From Desulforamulus profundi (GTDB lineage: Bacteria > Bacillota_B > Desulfotomaculia > Desulfotomaculales > Desulfotomaculaceae), in assembly GCF_002607855.1 (NCBI RefSeq), contig NZ_AWQQ01000027.1, positions 34,251 to 98,250 on the forward strand: DNA of 64,000 nt, read 5' to 3'. Position 1 is the first letter of the stretch. Every line of letters starts with the position of its first letter. The notes beneath the pieces were generated by a model that saw only the letters and a program-made list of their open reading frames with translations, did not search any database and was not told the origin of the DNA. Below, one piece after another: positions 46,808-56,603 of the stretch. The position numbers were made by a program, and so were the translations under genes.

Positions 46808-47526
46808 TTACGATACCGGTCTACTCATATTTTGAATCAGGCCTTTTTCCACGTTAATCAAATGATTCATCATGGCGTCTCTGGCCTCTTTTTCATCCCC
46901 GTTTAAAATTGCTTGGTAAATAATTACATGCTGTTCATAAAGACGTTTTGGCGTTCCCGGGGTAAGGTATAATTTCTCCCGAACATTCTTCATTTCCTTT
47001 ATCATGGTTTCAGAGATGGAGTTCATCAATCTCATCAGCAGGGAATTATGGGCCGCGTCGGTTATGGCATAATGAAACTTCAAGTCGGACAAATCCCCCA
47101 GGCTGCCTCTATTGATGTCCTCGTTCATTTTGTCCAACCAGTATTTCATATTGTTCAGATCTTCCTTTGTCCGACGCAAGGCCGCCAACGAGGACGCCTC
47201 TGTTTCAATAATTTTTCTCAGCTCCAAAAGTTCAAACAGCGTATCTTTCCCCGTTAGCACCGCCAGGGACATGATATCTGTCATGGATTTTGTGCCGATC
47301 TCCCGCACAAAGGTCCCCTCGCCGGGTCTTATGTCGATAATGCCAATGGCTTCCAGGGTGCGGTAAGCCTCCCGAACAGCGGAGCGACCAACTTGCAGCC
47401 GGTCTGCCAGCTCTCTTTCAGGAATCAGCTTGTCGCCCGGGTTCAGTTCACCCCGCACGATCATTTCTTTAATTTGTTCAACAATCTCTTCGTATATTTT
47501 TTGGGTTTGATTGGTTTAAAGTCCAC
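46808..47526 (-). CDS. FadR/LldR-type GntR regulator (frameshifted)
   Basis: About 239 residues; one A is missing in the A6 run near 47503, after VDFKPIKPK. GTG at 47526 has GGAG eight bases upstream, as in the neighbour gene. N-terminal winged helix (ERELADRLQVGRSAVREAYRTL), C-terminal FCD domain with LRKIIETEA, DLKFHYAITDAAHNSLL and YEQHVIIYQAIL. It is a close paralog of the next gene. It probably senses lactate or another carboxylate. Confidence 0.88.
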
Positions 47527-47655
47527 AATAAACACTCCAAGCTGACTGTTTATAGAATAAATTTTATCTTACTTTAATAAAAATCCAAATAATTAATAAC
47601 TGTAAATATTGTAGCACAAAACAGAGACTCAAACCAAAGATATTTCGGAAAAAAC

Positions 47656-47679
47656 AAAATCCGGCCGAAGCCGGATTTT
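47656..47679 (-). terminator. Terminator after the second FadR-type gene
   Basis: AAAATCCGGC/GCCGGATTTT with a CGAA tetraloop, directly beyond the stop; TGTTTTTTCC follows on the minus strand. Confidence 0.85.
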
Positions 47680-47680
47680 A

Positions 47681-48403
47681 TTATGAAAGGTTGGATAGAA
47701 TCAATTTTTCTTTTAGTTCTTTTTCCGTTCTTGACAGATGCTTTAACATTGCAGACCGGGCGGCGATCTCATCACCTCTGGCAATGGCCTCATAAATCAC
47801 TTTATGCTGTTCATACAACCTGCTGGGAGTCCCGGGAGTCAGGTACAGGTTTTCCCGGGCGGTTTTCATTTCCTGTTTCATGGTTTCCGAGATCGAATTC
47901 ATCAGCCTTGTCAGCAATGAATTATGTGCAGCATCTGTGATCGCATAATGAAATTTTAAATCAGACAGATCGCCCAGATTAGCGTTCTCGATGTCCTGGT
48001 TCATCTGCTCAAGCCAGTTTTTTATTTCCTTTAAATCCTCGTCCGTTCGCCTGACGGCGGCCAGGGCAGCTGCTTCTGTTTCAACAATTTTTCTTAATTC
48101 CAGAAGCTCAAAAAGAGTGTCCTTACCGGTCAAAACCGCCAGCGACATAATATCTGTCATAGGCTTGTTACCTATTTTTCGGACGAAGGTTCCCTCACCC
48201 GGTTTGATTTCAATGATACCTATGGCTTCCAAGGCACGGTAGGCCTCGCGTACCGCCGAACGTCCTACTCCCATACGTTCGGCCAGTTCACGTTCCGGAA
48301 TGAGTTTGTCGCCTGGATTAAGCTCGCCCCGGGCAATCATACCTTTGATCTGGTCGACGATCTCTTCATAGATTTTTTTTGCTTTAATTGGTTTAAAGTC
48401 CAC
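47681..48403 (-). CDS. FadR/LldR-type GntR regulator
   Basis: 240 residues from GTG at 48403 (GGAG eight bases upstream). Winged helix ERELAERMGVGRSAVREAYRALEAIG, then FCD domain (LRKIVETEAAALAAVR, LKFHYAITDAAHNSLLTRLMN, YEQHKVIYEAIARGD). Its likely target is lldP directly upstream, whose leader has two TGGT-N3-ACCA sites, the FadR/LldR operator form. Its duplicate lies downstream. Confidence 0.9.
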   Translation of the reverse strand: MDFKPIKAKKIYEEIVDQIKGMIARGELNPGDKLIPERELAERMGVGRSAVREAYRALEAIGIIEIKPGEGTFVRKIGNKPMTDIMSLAVLTGKDTLFELLELRKIVETEAAALAAVRRTDEDLKEIKNWLEQMNQDIENANLGDLSDLKFHYAITDAAHNSLLTRLMNSISETMKQEMKTARENLYLTPGTPSRLYEQHKVIYEAIARGDEIAARSAMLKHLSRTEKELKEKLILSNLS

Positions 48404-48492
48404 AGGCAACACTCCAGGTGTGCATTTTGCTTAATGACTTTTCTATATCCTTATAGTATGGAATAAAAACACATGAAAAACCAGTTTTTCGG

Positions 48493-48529
48493 AAGAAAGT
48501 TATGGAATCATGGATCCCATAACTTTCTT
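48493..48529 (-). terminator. Terminator after lldP
   Basis: AAGAAAGTTATGG/CCATAACTTTCTT 13-bp stem (48493-48505 and 48517-48529), ten bases past the stop. Confidence 0.7.
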
Positions 48530-48538
48530 ACTTAACTT

Positions 48539-50338
48539 TTAGTGAACGCTGATTTTGGCGCTGTCTTTGCCAAACTTGCCGTCGCCTACTTGTTTGTAAG
48601 CATAAACGGCGATCGCCAGCACAACCACGGCGGTAGCAGCCATAATCAGGGCTCCCTGGCTGCGCAGGGCGGCCTCAGCGGCGGCAACGGCTTCCGGAGA
48701 CAACTTGGCTGCAGCTTGCTTGGTGGTTTCATAAACGGGAATCATCCAGGTGAATACATAGGCCTGCAGGTAGGTGATGACGCAAACGATGGATGTAAAG
48801 AACAAGCTGTGCAGTACGGTGAAGCGGAACAGGTCGCCTTCTTTGCCTACCAGGTTGCATGCAGCGGTGGCAACAGCGATGGACTGGGGAGAAATCATCT
48901 TGGCCGCAACCCCGCCGGAAGTGTTGGCAGCCACTGTCAGCACAGGATCCACCCCGATATCGGTAGCGGTAACGGCCTGCATTTTACCGAACAGCGCGTT
49001 GGCAGAGGTGTCAGAACCGGTTATAAACACGCCCAGCCAGCCAAGGATTGGAGAAACTAACGGGAACAGGGCTCCGGTTACGGTAAATGCTTTACCCAGT
49101 GTAGGTGTCATACCAGACCAGTTTGCTACATATGCAAAGCCTAATACGCAGGCAATGGTAATGAGCGGGAAAGTCAGGCTTTTCACGGTTTCCCTGAAGG
49201 TCTTCATAAAATCACCGAAGCTGATCTTCAGGATTAAGGCGGTAATGATGGCAGAAATTAGGATGGCAGTACCGGCAGCAGACAGGTAGTTGAACTTGTA
49301 AACCACTTCAATGGGTTTTCCGCCGGCAATAATCACTTTGTTAATGGCATCAAAAGGAATCTTGATGGTGACAACATCCAACAGAGTCTTTACGGACTTA
49401 AGGCCCCAGTCACCGATCAGAATGGTCAGAACGATAAAGGGAGACCAGGCCTTGGCGATTACACCAAAGGAATGCTTCTTGACTTGCAGAGTAGCTGGCG
49501 GCTCATCTTTAAAACGCCACACATTTTTAGGTTTCCAGGTTCTTAAAAAGAGTACCATAGCTACGATGGATACCAGGGCGGAGATAATATCGGGTAGCAT
49601 GGGGCTCAGGTAATTGGCCGAGAACCACTGGGCAACTGCGAAGGACACACCGCATACCATGATAGCGGGCATAACTTCCTTGGCGCCTTTCCAGCCTGCC
49701 ATGATAAATACCAACCAGAAGGGTACAAATACGGACAGGAAGGGTAACTGGCGACCAACCATTTGGGAGATGGCCATGGCATCAATGCCGGAAACCGCAC
49801 CGGCGGTGATGATAGGGATACCGATACCGCCAAAGGCAACCGGCGCGGTGTTCGCGATTAAGCAGAGACCGGCAGCATACAGGGGGTTGAAGCCCAAGCC
49901 CACCAGCATACCGGCGGTGATGGCCACAGGGGTACCAAATCCGGCGGCGCCTTCCAGGAACGCACCAAAGCAGAAGGCGATTAACAGGGCCTGCAGGCGG
50001 CGGTCATCGGTAATGGCTGCAATGGAGTCCTTAATGATTTCAAACTGACCGCTTTTAACAGTTAACTGGTAAAGGAATACTGCGGTAAGAACAATCCAAC
50101 CAATGGGAAACAATCCGTACAAGGCACCGTAAATGGAGGACCAAACTGCCAAATTGGCGGGCATCCCGTGCACAAAGACAGCAACACCAATGGCCAGAAG
50201 TAAGGTAATACTACCTGCTATATGACCCTTCATCCTGGCAATGGCCAGGGCATAAAACATAAATAAGATCGGAATAGCTGCCACCAGGGCAGACAGGAAC
50301 AAGTTATCTAACGGGTTAATGACTTGTGTCCATTCCAT
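48539..50338 (-). CDS. lldP: L-lactate permease (LctP family)
   Basis: 599 residues with about 12 membrane segments. Family features: FGAFLEGAAGFGTPVAITAGML, LCLIANTAPVAFGGIGIP and, near the C-terminus, VAANTSGGVAAKMISPQSIAVA. It imports lactate (or glycolate) with protons. ATG at 50338 has AAAGGAGACG upstream and is preferred to an in-frame start at 50386. It likely forms a transcript with the small membrane peptide upstream. Confidence 0.95.
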   Translation of the reverse strand: MEWTQVINPLDNLFLSALVAAIPILFMFYALAIARMKGHIAGSITLLLAIGVAVFVHGMPANLAVWSSIYGALYGLFPIGWIVLTAVFLYQLTVKSGQFEIIKDSIAAITDDRRLQALLIAFCFGAFLEGAAGFGTPVAITAGMLVGLGFNPLYAAGLCLIANTAPVAFGGIGIPIITAGAVSGIDAMAISQMVGRQLPFLSVFVPFWLVFIMAGWKGAKEVMPAIMVCGVSFAVAQWFSANYLSPMLPDIISALVSIVAMVLFLRTWKPKNVWRFKDEPPATLQVKKHSFGVIAKAWSPFIVLTILIGDWGLKSVKTLLDVVTIKIPFDAINKVIIAGGKPIEVVYKFNYLSAAGTAILISAIITALILKISFGDFMKTFRETVKSLTFPLITIACVLGFAYVANWSGMTPTLGKAFTVTGALFPLVSPILGWLGVFITGSDTSANALFGKMQAVTATDIGVDPVLTVAANTSGGVAAKMISPQSIAVATAACNLVGKEGDLFRFTVLHSLFFTSIVCVITYLQAYVFTWMIPVYETTKQAAAKLSPEAVAAAEAALRSQGALIMAATAVVVLAIAVYAYKQVGDGKFGKDSAKISVH

Positions 50339-50382
50339 AATTTCGTCTCCTTTGCTCAATGTTGTAGACTGCAAGTAAGGAA

Positions 50383-50487
50383 TCAAGTAAAAAGCAAAAT
50401 AATAAAAACAAACAATACAAAAAGATACAAAACAGTGGTGAAATCACGATAATAAAAAACGCCTAAATCCCTTAATGTTTCGTTCAT
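50383..50487 (-). CDS. 34-residue single-span membrane peptide upstream of lldP
   Basis: MNETLRDLGVFYYRDFTT is followed by a membrane segment rich in Leu, Val and Phe ending in Thr. The ribosome site GGGAGGTGGAG directly before the ATG is one of the strongest in the window. The gene is 45 bases before lldP on the same strand. I know no named family; a small accessory subunit of the lactate permease is possible. Confidence 0.6.
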   Translation of the reverse strand: MNETLRDLGVFYYRDFTTVLYLFVLFVFIILLFT

Positions 50488-50543
50488 CTCCACCTCCCTG
50501 ATTTGTTCTTTTGGCCAACAGGTTTAACAGCCTCCTGGCTTAC

Positions 50544-50554
50544 TGGTGTAACCA
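50544..50554. promoter_or_regulatory. FadR/LldR-type operator, proximal
   Basis: TGGT-GTA-ACCA, a perfect match to the TNGTNNNACNA form used by LldR/LutR-type regulators, 57 bases before the small membrane peptide start. Confidence 0.65.
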
Positions 50555-50822
50555 TGTTGGAGCCAAAAATTTTATTGGTTGTCATAAAGTTGAACGATTT
50601 CTTCTGATATTATTGATATCTTTTCTTTAACATTCGGTATCTTCAGTTTATTGCAAGCAAATGTATAATTATGCAGGAGAACAAGCCGCACTGGACAGCT
50701 ATACCCCCTAATGTCAAGCCGGAGATAAGAAGTCTTAGGGAAAACGGAACTAAATATTTTAAATTGTTAACCAATTAATGCAATATTATAAAAGCATCCG
50801 GTAAAGTAGTCAAGTATTATGA

Positions 50823-50833
50823 TGGTCTGACCA
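50823..50833. promoter_or_regulatory. FadR/LldR-type operator, distal
   Basis: TGGT-CTG-ACCA, the second perfect palindrome, 279 bases from the first. Two spaced sites could allow looping. The remaining part of 50488-50940 shows no gene. Confidence 0.6.
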
Positions 50834-50940
50834 CATAGATTGCATAAGTTTGTCCGAGTATTGTTAGTTTTCAGTATATTAAAAAAATCGATAAAAAATC
50901 AATGTTTATTTCGTATTAAATCACAAAATTTAATCATGGT

Positions 50941-51800
50941 TTAATGAATCCGTGCTTGATTTTTTGGTTTTCCTACCAATTCTTTATACAGTTCCGGTCT
51001 TCTGGCCTGCAAATAAAAACTGTTTGCCATGGATTTGGAATTCTGTTCCCTGATCATGTTAATTTTGGTGCAGTCTAAATCCGCCATCACCATCGACTCT
51101 GCTCCCCGGAAATCCTCCGCTATGACATTGCCTTTAGGGTCAATGATCAGAGCTCCCCCGCAAAAATGATGTCCCCGGCCATCGTCCCCCACCAGATTGC
51201 AGGCCCCGATAAAGACGGTGTTATCATAAGCCTGGCCGGCAGGTACTTCAACCAGATGTCTCTGCGGTCACCCACAATGGAGGGAGAGGCATGGGGAGCA
51301 AAGATAATTTCGCATCCCTTCAGGGACAGAATGGTCGTCATTTCCGGAAAATGCATATCCCAGCAGATTTGAATGCCGAATTTCGCCTTGGGGGTTGAAA
51401 AAACCTTAAATTCATCCCCTGCACAAAAATATGGCTGTTCGCTTTTTCCTAGGTGAGTTTTGCGATATTTTTCCACCGTGCTGTCAGGATGCACTACCAC
51501 TTGGGTTATGAAGGGCTTCTTTTCTTCATGATTCCTTTCTGCCATACCTGTAATCAGCGTTATATTACCTTCCCTGGCCATTTGCACCAGGGAAGCAATG
51601 AACTGACTCGTGGCAATGTCTTCCGCAAGCTCCCAGGCCGCTTCCCGGTCATAACCTTGTACACACATTTCGGGAAAACAGATGATATCCACCGCTTTTT
51701 CCGCGGCCTCCCGTACAAATCGCTGCATGGTGGCCAGGTTTTTTTCCACCTGCCCCAATTTTGATTTCATTTGGACCAGGGCAATTCTCATATTCTGCAT
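50941..51800 (-). CDS. Carbon-nitrogen hydrolase (nitrilase superfamily; frameshifted)
   Basis: About 286 residues; one base is missing near 51225, after YLPAR. The catalytic triad is visible: Glu in FPEMCVQGY, Lys in KYRKTHLG, and Cys in IQICWDMHFPE. Members hydrolyse amides or nitriles, such as carbamoylputrescine or omega-amides. The substrate is not resolved. ATG start has GAGG upstream. Confidence 0.87.
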
Positions 51801-51866
51801 AATTAAACCTCAACGCTATCCCTTTTCAAGTTGGGGACGGTTCTTGACTTGAAATAGTATTAAGCA

Positions 51867-51892
51867 AATACCGCACTTTGGGGTGCGGTATT
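51867..51892 (-). terminator. Terminator of metF
   Basis: AATACCGCAC/GTGCGGTATT stem with a six-base loop, nine bases beyond the metF stop. Confidence 0.75.
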
Positions 51893-51901
51893 GGGGTTAT
51901 T

Positions 51902-52767
51902 TTAGGCTTTGCCCACATTTCTTAGTATTTCGGTAATCTGCTGGGGTTTATTCATGGTGTACAGGTGAATGCCTTCCACACCGTTATCAAGTAAATCCTG
52001 GACTTGCCGGCTGGCGAATTCAATGCCGGCTTTTTCCATATCCTCACTGTTGTCTACGTATTTATCCACCATCATCAGAAGTTTGGCCGGCATGGAAGCC
52101 CCGCACAAGGAAATAATCCGCTTAATCTGCTTGGCGTTCAACACAGGCAGGACACCGGCAGCTACCGGACATTGGATGCCGATTCTACGGGCATTTTCCA
52201 TAAAGTTATAAAAAACTCTGTTGTCAAAGAATAACTGGGTAATTAAAAAATCTACCCCTTGATCCACCTTAAATTTTAACCGTTCCAAGTCCTCGCTCAA
52301 ACGATTGCAGCAGGCATGGCCTTCGGGGTAAGCAGCCGCGGCTACACAGGTATCGCCGTTGTTTTTGATATATTTGACAAGATCGGAGGCATATTGAAAG
52401 TCACAACCGGAAAAATCATAATCCGGGTTGTCTGCCGGCGGGTCGCCCCGCAGCGCCAGCACGTTCTCGATGTTTTCTTCCTGCAGGCCCTTTAAAATTT
52501 GATCAATTTCTCCGCAGGAGTGTCCCACACAGGTCAAATGGGCCAGGGCCTCTACCTGGTACCTGTTTTTAATCCTGGATGCAATTTCTTTGGTCCTGTC
52601 CCGGCTGCTCCCGCCGGCACCGTAGGTAACACTGATAAAATCCGGGTTTAATTTAATTAAGCCTCCAGGGTTGCGTAAATTGTCTCCACGGGGGCGGTGC
52701 TTTTGGGAGGAAATATCTCAAAGGAAATAACTGTTTTTTTCTGCTGGTACAGTGTTGAAATCTTCAT
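51902..52767 (-). CDS. metF: 5,10-Methylenetetrahydrofolate reductase (frameshifted)
   Basis: About 288 residues; one base is missing near 52665, between IYATLEA and GGLIKLNPDF. The N-terminus has ISFEIFPPKS, with the catalytic Glu. Then FISVTYGAGGSSRDRT, LTCVGHS and LALRGDPP (FAD/NADH site). It makes methyl-THF for methionine synthesis or the Wood-Ljungdahl pathway. No partner metV/Rnf-type gene is adjacent. Start is ATG at 52767 with GGGTGA upstream. Confidence 0.92.
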
Positions 52768-52978
52768 CTTTTATCATCACCCTGTCAAAATGTATTTTGT
52801 CTATTGTTTTATTATAACTGGTGTTGCATAAATGGGAAATAACAAATTGTTTTCCGATTCCTTACAACAATCTTAACTCTTGTGCCAGGTTCTTGCGCAT
52901 ATAATTTGGTAATACTATACTATTAACTGTCTTAACAGGCATAAAAAAACAAATAAGATAAGTAAGGAGGATTTTTCA

Positions 52979-53470
52979 ATGACCAGCGAAAACAATCTGA
53001 AAGCCGCTTTTGCCGGGGAATCCCAGGCCAACCGCAAATATCTTGCCTTTGCCGCCAAGGCTGACCAGGAAGGCTATCCTGCCGTCGCCAAGTTATTCAG
53101 AGCCGCCGCCGAAGCGGAAGCCCTGCATGCCCTGAGTGAATTGAAAGCCCTGGGTGGCATTAAATCCACCGCTGAAAACCTGCAGGCAGCCATTGACGGG
53201 GAAACCTATGAATTTACCCAGATGTACCCCGGCTTTATCGAGACAGCAGAAACAGAAGGCAATGAACAAGCCAAGCGCGCCTTCCATTATGCCAATGAAG
53301 CCGAAAAGGTGCACGCCGACCTGTATAAGAAAGCCTTAGAGGCCCTGGAGAAGAAGGAAGACATCGACTACTATCTCTGTCCCGTGTGCGGCTACATTCA
53401 CGAGCGCACAGCCCCAGAGAAGTGCCCCATCTGCGGCACCAACGGCAGCGCTTTTAAAAACCTGGGATAA
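52979..53470 (+). CDS. rbr: Rubrerythrin
   Basis: 163 residues. The N-terminal four-helix di-iron domain has FAGESQANRKYLAFA and EAEKVHADLYKKALE (the ExxH ligands). The C-terminal rubredoxin domain has two cysteine pairs, CPVCGY and CPICGT. It reduces peroxide in anaerobes. AAGGAGG precedes the ATG. It is monocistronic. Confidence 0.95.
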   Translation: MTSENNLKAAFAGESQANRKYLAFAAKADQEGYPAVAKLFRAAAEAEALHALSELKALGGIKSTAENLQAAIDGETYEFTQMYPGFIETAETEGNEQAKRAFHYANEAEKVHADLYKKALEALEKKEDIDYYLCPVCGYIHERTAPEKCPICGTNGSAFKNLG

Positions 53471-53499
53471 CAAAAGCCACCCCCTGGGAGGTGGATTTA

Positions 53500-53530
53500 A
53501 GAAGTGAGATGGGGCAAACATCTCACTTCT
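53500..53530. terminator. Terminator between rubrerythrin and mqnC
   Basis: AGAAGTGAGATG/CATCTCACTTCT 12-bp stem followed by TTTGTTTT on the plus strand, between convergent genes. A second small hairpin CCACC/GGTGG lies before it. Confidence 0.85.
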
Positions 53531-53536
53531 TTTGTT

Positions 53537-54604
53537 TTACATTTCCCTGATAATCCTATAATCCGTTGTCCTCTGGGCCGGTCTAAATCCGGCATCACGG
53601 ATGCAGTGGAGGATCTCCTTCAGAGCCACCCGGTAGGTAACCCCGGCGGCCCGCACCACATTTTCCTCCAGCATGGTGCTGCCGAAATCGTTGGCGCCAA
53701 AACGCAGCGCCACCTGGGCGAGCTTGGCCCCCTGGGTCACCCAGGAAGCCTGCAGGTTCTTCACGTTATCCAGCATCAGCCGGGCCACCGCCAGGGTCTT
53801 CAGGTACTCCACCCCGGAGGCGGTTTCCCCTCCCAGGTCTGTATTCCTGGGTTGGAAACTCCAGGGAATAAAGGCCGTAAACCCGCCGGTTTTCTCCTGG
53901 GCCTCTCTGACCCGGACCAGGTGGAGAATGCGTTCTTCTGCCGTTTCAATATGCCCGAACATCATGGTGGCGGTGGTTTTCATCCCCAGACCATGGGCGG
54001 TGGTCATGACCTCCATCCATTCTTCCCAGGTGATCTTTTCCGGGCTGATGGCCTTACGCACCCGGTTGTCCAGGATTTCAGCGCCGCCGCCCGGCAGTGA
54101 GTCTAAACCGGCATCCTTAAGCTTCTGCAAAACCTCCCGCAGTGAAAGACCTTCTTTTCTGGCGATATGCCAGATTTCCGGGGGCGAGAAGGAATGGATG
54201 TGAATGTCGTATCGTTCCTTGATGTCTTTCAGCAGCCCGACATAATAGTCCAATCCCAAATCAGGGTGCAGCCCACCCTGAATCAGCAGCTCCGTTCCCC
54301 CGGCGGCAACAGTCTCGTCAATTTTTTGATATAACTCTTCCCGGGTGATCACATAGGCATCCCCGGCGCCCGGTTCCCGCCAGAAGGCGCAGAAACGGCA
54401 TTTGCAGCCGCAAATGTTGGTATAGTTAATATTACGGTCAATGATAAAGGTTACCCGGTTTTCCGGGTGCAATCTTTGCCGGACAGCGTCTGCTGCCGCC
54501 CCCAAAGCAATCAGATCAGAAGAATTTAAGAGGGCAACGCCCTCTTCCACACTCAGCCTTTGACCTGCCACAGCCTTTGCCAGTATTTCTTTCACCTTAG
54601 ACAT
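53537..54604 (-). CDS. mqnC: Cyclic dehypoxanthinyl futalosine synthase
   Basis: 355 residues, radical SAM. The cluster motif is CGCKCRFCAFWR near residue 58. LIQGGLHPDLGLDYY and GGGAEILDNRVR are typical of the MqnC/MqnE group. It cyclises dehypoxanthine futalosine in the futalosine menaquinone route. ATG at 54604 fits GGGGTGAAGAAG upstream and overlaps the corrected mqnA end by 8 bases. Confidence 0.92.
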   Translation of the reverse strand: MSKVKEILAKAVAGQRLSVEEGVALLNSSDLIALGAAADAVRQRLHPENRVTFIIDRNINYTNICGCKCRFCAFWREPGAGDAYVITREELYQKIDETVAAGGTELLIQGGLHPDLGLDYYVGLLKDIKERYDIHIHSFSPPEIWHIARKEGLSLREVLQKLKDAGLDSLPGGGAEILDNRVRKAISPEKITWEEWMEVMTTAHGLGMKTTATMMFGHIETAEERILHLVRVREAQEKTGGFTAFIPWSFQPRNTDLGGETASGVEYLKTLAVARLMLDNVKNLQASWVTQGAKLAQVALRFGANDFGSTMLEENVVRAAGVTYRVALKEILHCIRDAGFRPAQRTTDYRIIREM

Positions 54605-55444
54605 CTTCTTCACCCCAAAAAGACAAACGCACCCGTTCCTCAATCAGGCCGCTTTTGTAACAGTAATCATAGAAAGTTAAAAGGGCGCTGCGGTGGTCCT
54701 CTTCAAATTCATTGTTAATGGTTTTAAAATAGTCCTCGAGATAATCCATGGGTAAACCGGTGCGGCGCCTGCTTTTTTCAACAGTACGGCCATGGTGTCC
54801 TGAGAAATCTGCTTTGCTTCAACCAGCAGGTTGCAAAGGGCCTGAACATCTTTGGGATGCTCTTTGGCAAAATCCTTGCGGATCACCCACAGGGCATAAA
54901 CCATTTTTTCGCCGGTAAACTGCTTCCAAACGTCACCCAGATCCGTCACGTGATAAGGCAGCTGATCCTGCAGGACCCTCCGGTGGGCCCGCATGGCATC
55001 ATCGCCAATCAACAAAGCGGCATCTCCTTCTGCCATCATTTTCTCCAGATCCGGCGGTACGGTAACAAGATTGGCATCCACGTGATAATAGTGGTCAAAG
55101 AGCACCTTTAATAAAGCCACGGAGGTGGCGGAAGAAGAGGTCAGACAGACTTTTTTTCGGTCCAGTTCGGTGACAGGTACATGACTGAATAAAAGAATAC
55201 TCTTGACCGGCCCGTCGGCACTGACCGATAAGTTAGGCAGAATCATGCATTTATCAATATTTCTGGCATATTCAATCGAGGATATCGAGGCTACGTTTAG
55301 TTGACCGTCCAAAAACATTTTATTCAACATGGTGGGTGGTCCTTTGACCAGCTCACCATCAAAGGGCAGAATGCCATCCTCCAAAGCATGGAAGACCGGT
55401 AGCGTGTTCAGGTAATCCACCTGCCCAAACCGTATTCTGGCCAC
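54597..55444 (-). CDS. mqnA: Chorismate dehydratase (frameshifted near the C-terminus)
   Basis: About 282 residues. N-terminal FGQVDYLNTLPVFHAL, then ISSIEYARN and LTSSSATSVALLKVL, as in MqnA. The raw frame ends early at 54677; adding one base near 54762 continues RTGLPMDYLEDYFKTINNEF and reaches a stop overlapping mqnC. It forms 3-enolpyruvylbenzoate from chorismate, the first step of the pathway. Confidence 0.9.
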
Positions 55445-56547
55445 TAAAAACCCTCCCCAATTACATTGTACAGGGTGTCTCGTTCAACGGGTCGCTTACC
55501 TGCAGCCTTAATCAAGTTGATTAATTTATTTTTAGCCATAAATTGAGCGGTTTCCGCCCCGGCATCATGGACAATTTTTTCCTCAATAACGGTGCCATCC
55601 AAATCGTCTACCCCAAAGGACAAAGATACCTGGGCAATCTTTGGACCAATCATGACCCAGAAGGCCTTGATATGATCAAAGTTGTCCAGCATCAGTCTTG
55701 CGATGGCCAGGGTTTTTAAGTCATCGTAGCCGGTGGTCAACGACAACTTGTGAGATGCCAAAGCGGTATTTTTAGGATGGAAGGCCAGCGGGATAAATGC
55801 TAAAAAGCCACCGGTCTTATCCTGTAATTCCCGTAATTGAAGCAGATGATCAATTCTCTCCTCGATTGTCTCCACATGCCCGTAAAGCATGGTGGCGTTG
55901 GTTCTCATTCCAACACGATGGGCTGCTTCATGAACCTCCAGCCAGCGTTCCCCGCTGATCTTTTTCTCACAAATGATGTCCCGTACCCGTTGAGCAAAAA
56001 TCTCTGCCCCACCTCCGGGCAAAGAATCCAACCCCGCATCCATTAACGTTTTGAATACCTGTTCCAGGGACAGGTTATGGGTTCTGGCTAAATAGTCAAT
56101 CTCTACAGCGGTAAAGGCCTTAATGATTGCCCCGGGCGCTGCAGCACGGACACGCTGCAGCATTTCCACATAATAATCGATTTTAAGCTCTGGATTTAGG
56201 CCTCCTACTATATGTATTTCAGAAACCTTTAATCCATGACTCTCTTTTGCCTTTGCTTCCACTTCGTCAAGGGACAAGGTATAGGCTGCTGCATCTTCTG
56301 CTTTCCTGCCAAAGGCACATAGTTTGCAAAGATTCTCACAAACATTGGTATGATTGATATGCCGGTTTACGATAAAAAAGGTTTTATCATCGTTCTTGCG
56401 TTTTCTCACGATGTCCGCCAGGTAACCGATGGCCAATAATTCATTGGATTGATAAAGACGCAAGCCGTCCTCTCTGCACAGCCTTTCTCCGGCTTCTACC
56501 TTTGCCTTGATATCTCGCAATTGACTGTTTGCAAAAAGATAATCCAT
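55444..56547 (-). CDS. mqnE: Aminofutalosine synthase
   Basis: 367 residues, radical SAM. The cluster motif is CENLCKLCAFGR near residue 69, with HIVGGLNPELKIDYY and GGGAEIFAQRVR. It joins 3-enolpyruvylbenzoate to SAM to give aminofutalosine. Its stop shares one base with the mqnA start. Confidence 0.92.
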   Translation of the reverse strand: MDYLFANSQLRDIKAKVEAGERLCREDGLRLYQSNELLAIGYLADIVRKRKNDDKTFFIVNRHINHTNVCENLCKLCAFGRKAEDAAAYTLSLDEVEAKAKESHGLKVSEIHIVGGLNPELKIDYYVEMLQRVRAAAPGAIIKAFTAVEIDYLARTHNLSLEQVFKTLMDAGLDSLPGGGAEIFAQRVRDIICEKKISGERWLEVHEAAHRVGMRTNATMLYGHVETIEERIDHLLQLRELQDKTGGFLAFIPLAFHPKNTALASHKLSLTTGYDDLKTLAIARLMLDNFDHIKAFWVMIGPKIAQVSLSFGVDDLDGTVIEEKIVHDAGAETAQFMAKNKLINLIKAAGKRPVERDTLYNVIGEGF

Positions 56548-56603
56548 GGTTTTCTCCTTTCTTTGCCAGCCAGGTTGCTGCGGCTGGTTGCTAGGGAGGC
56601 CTC

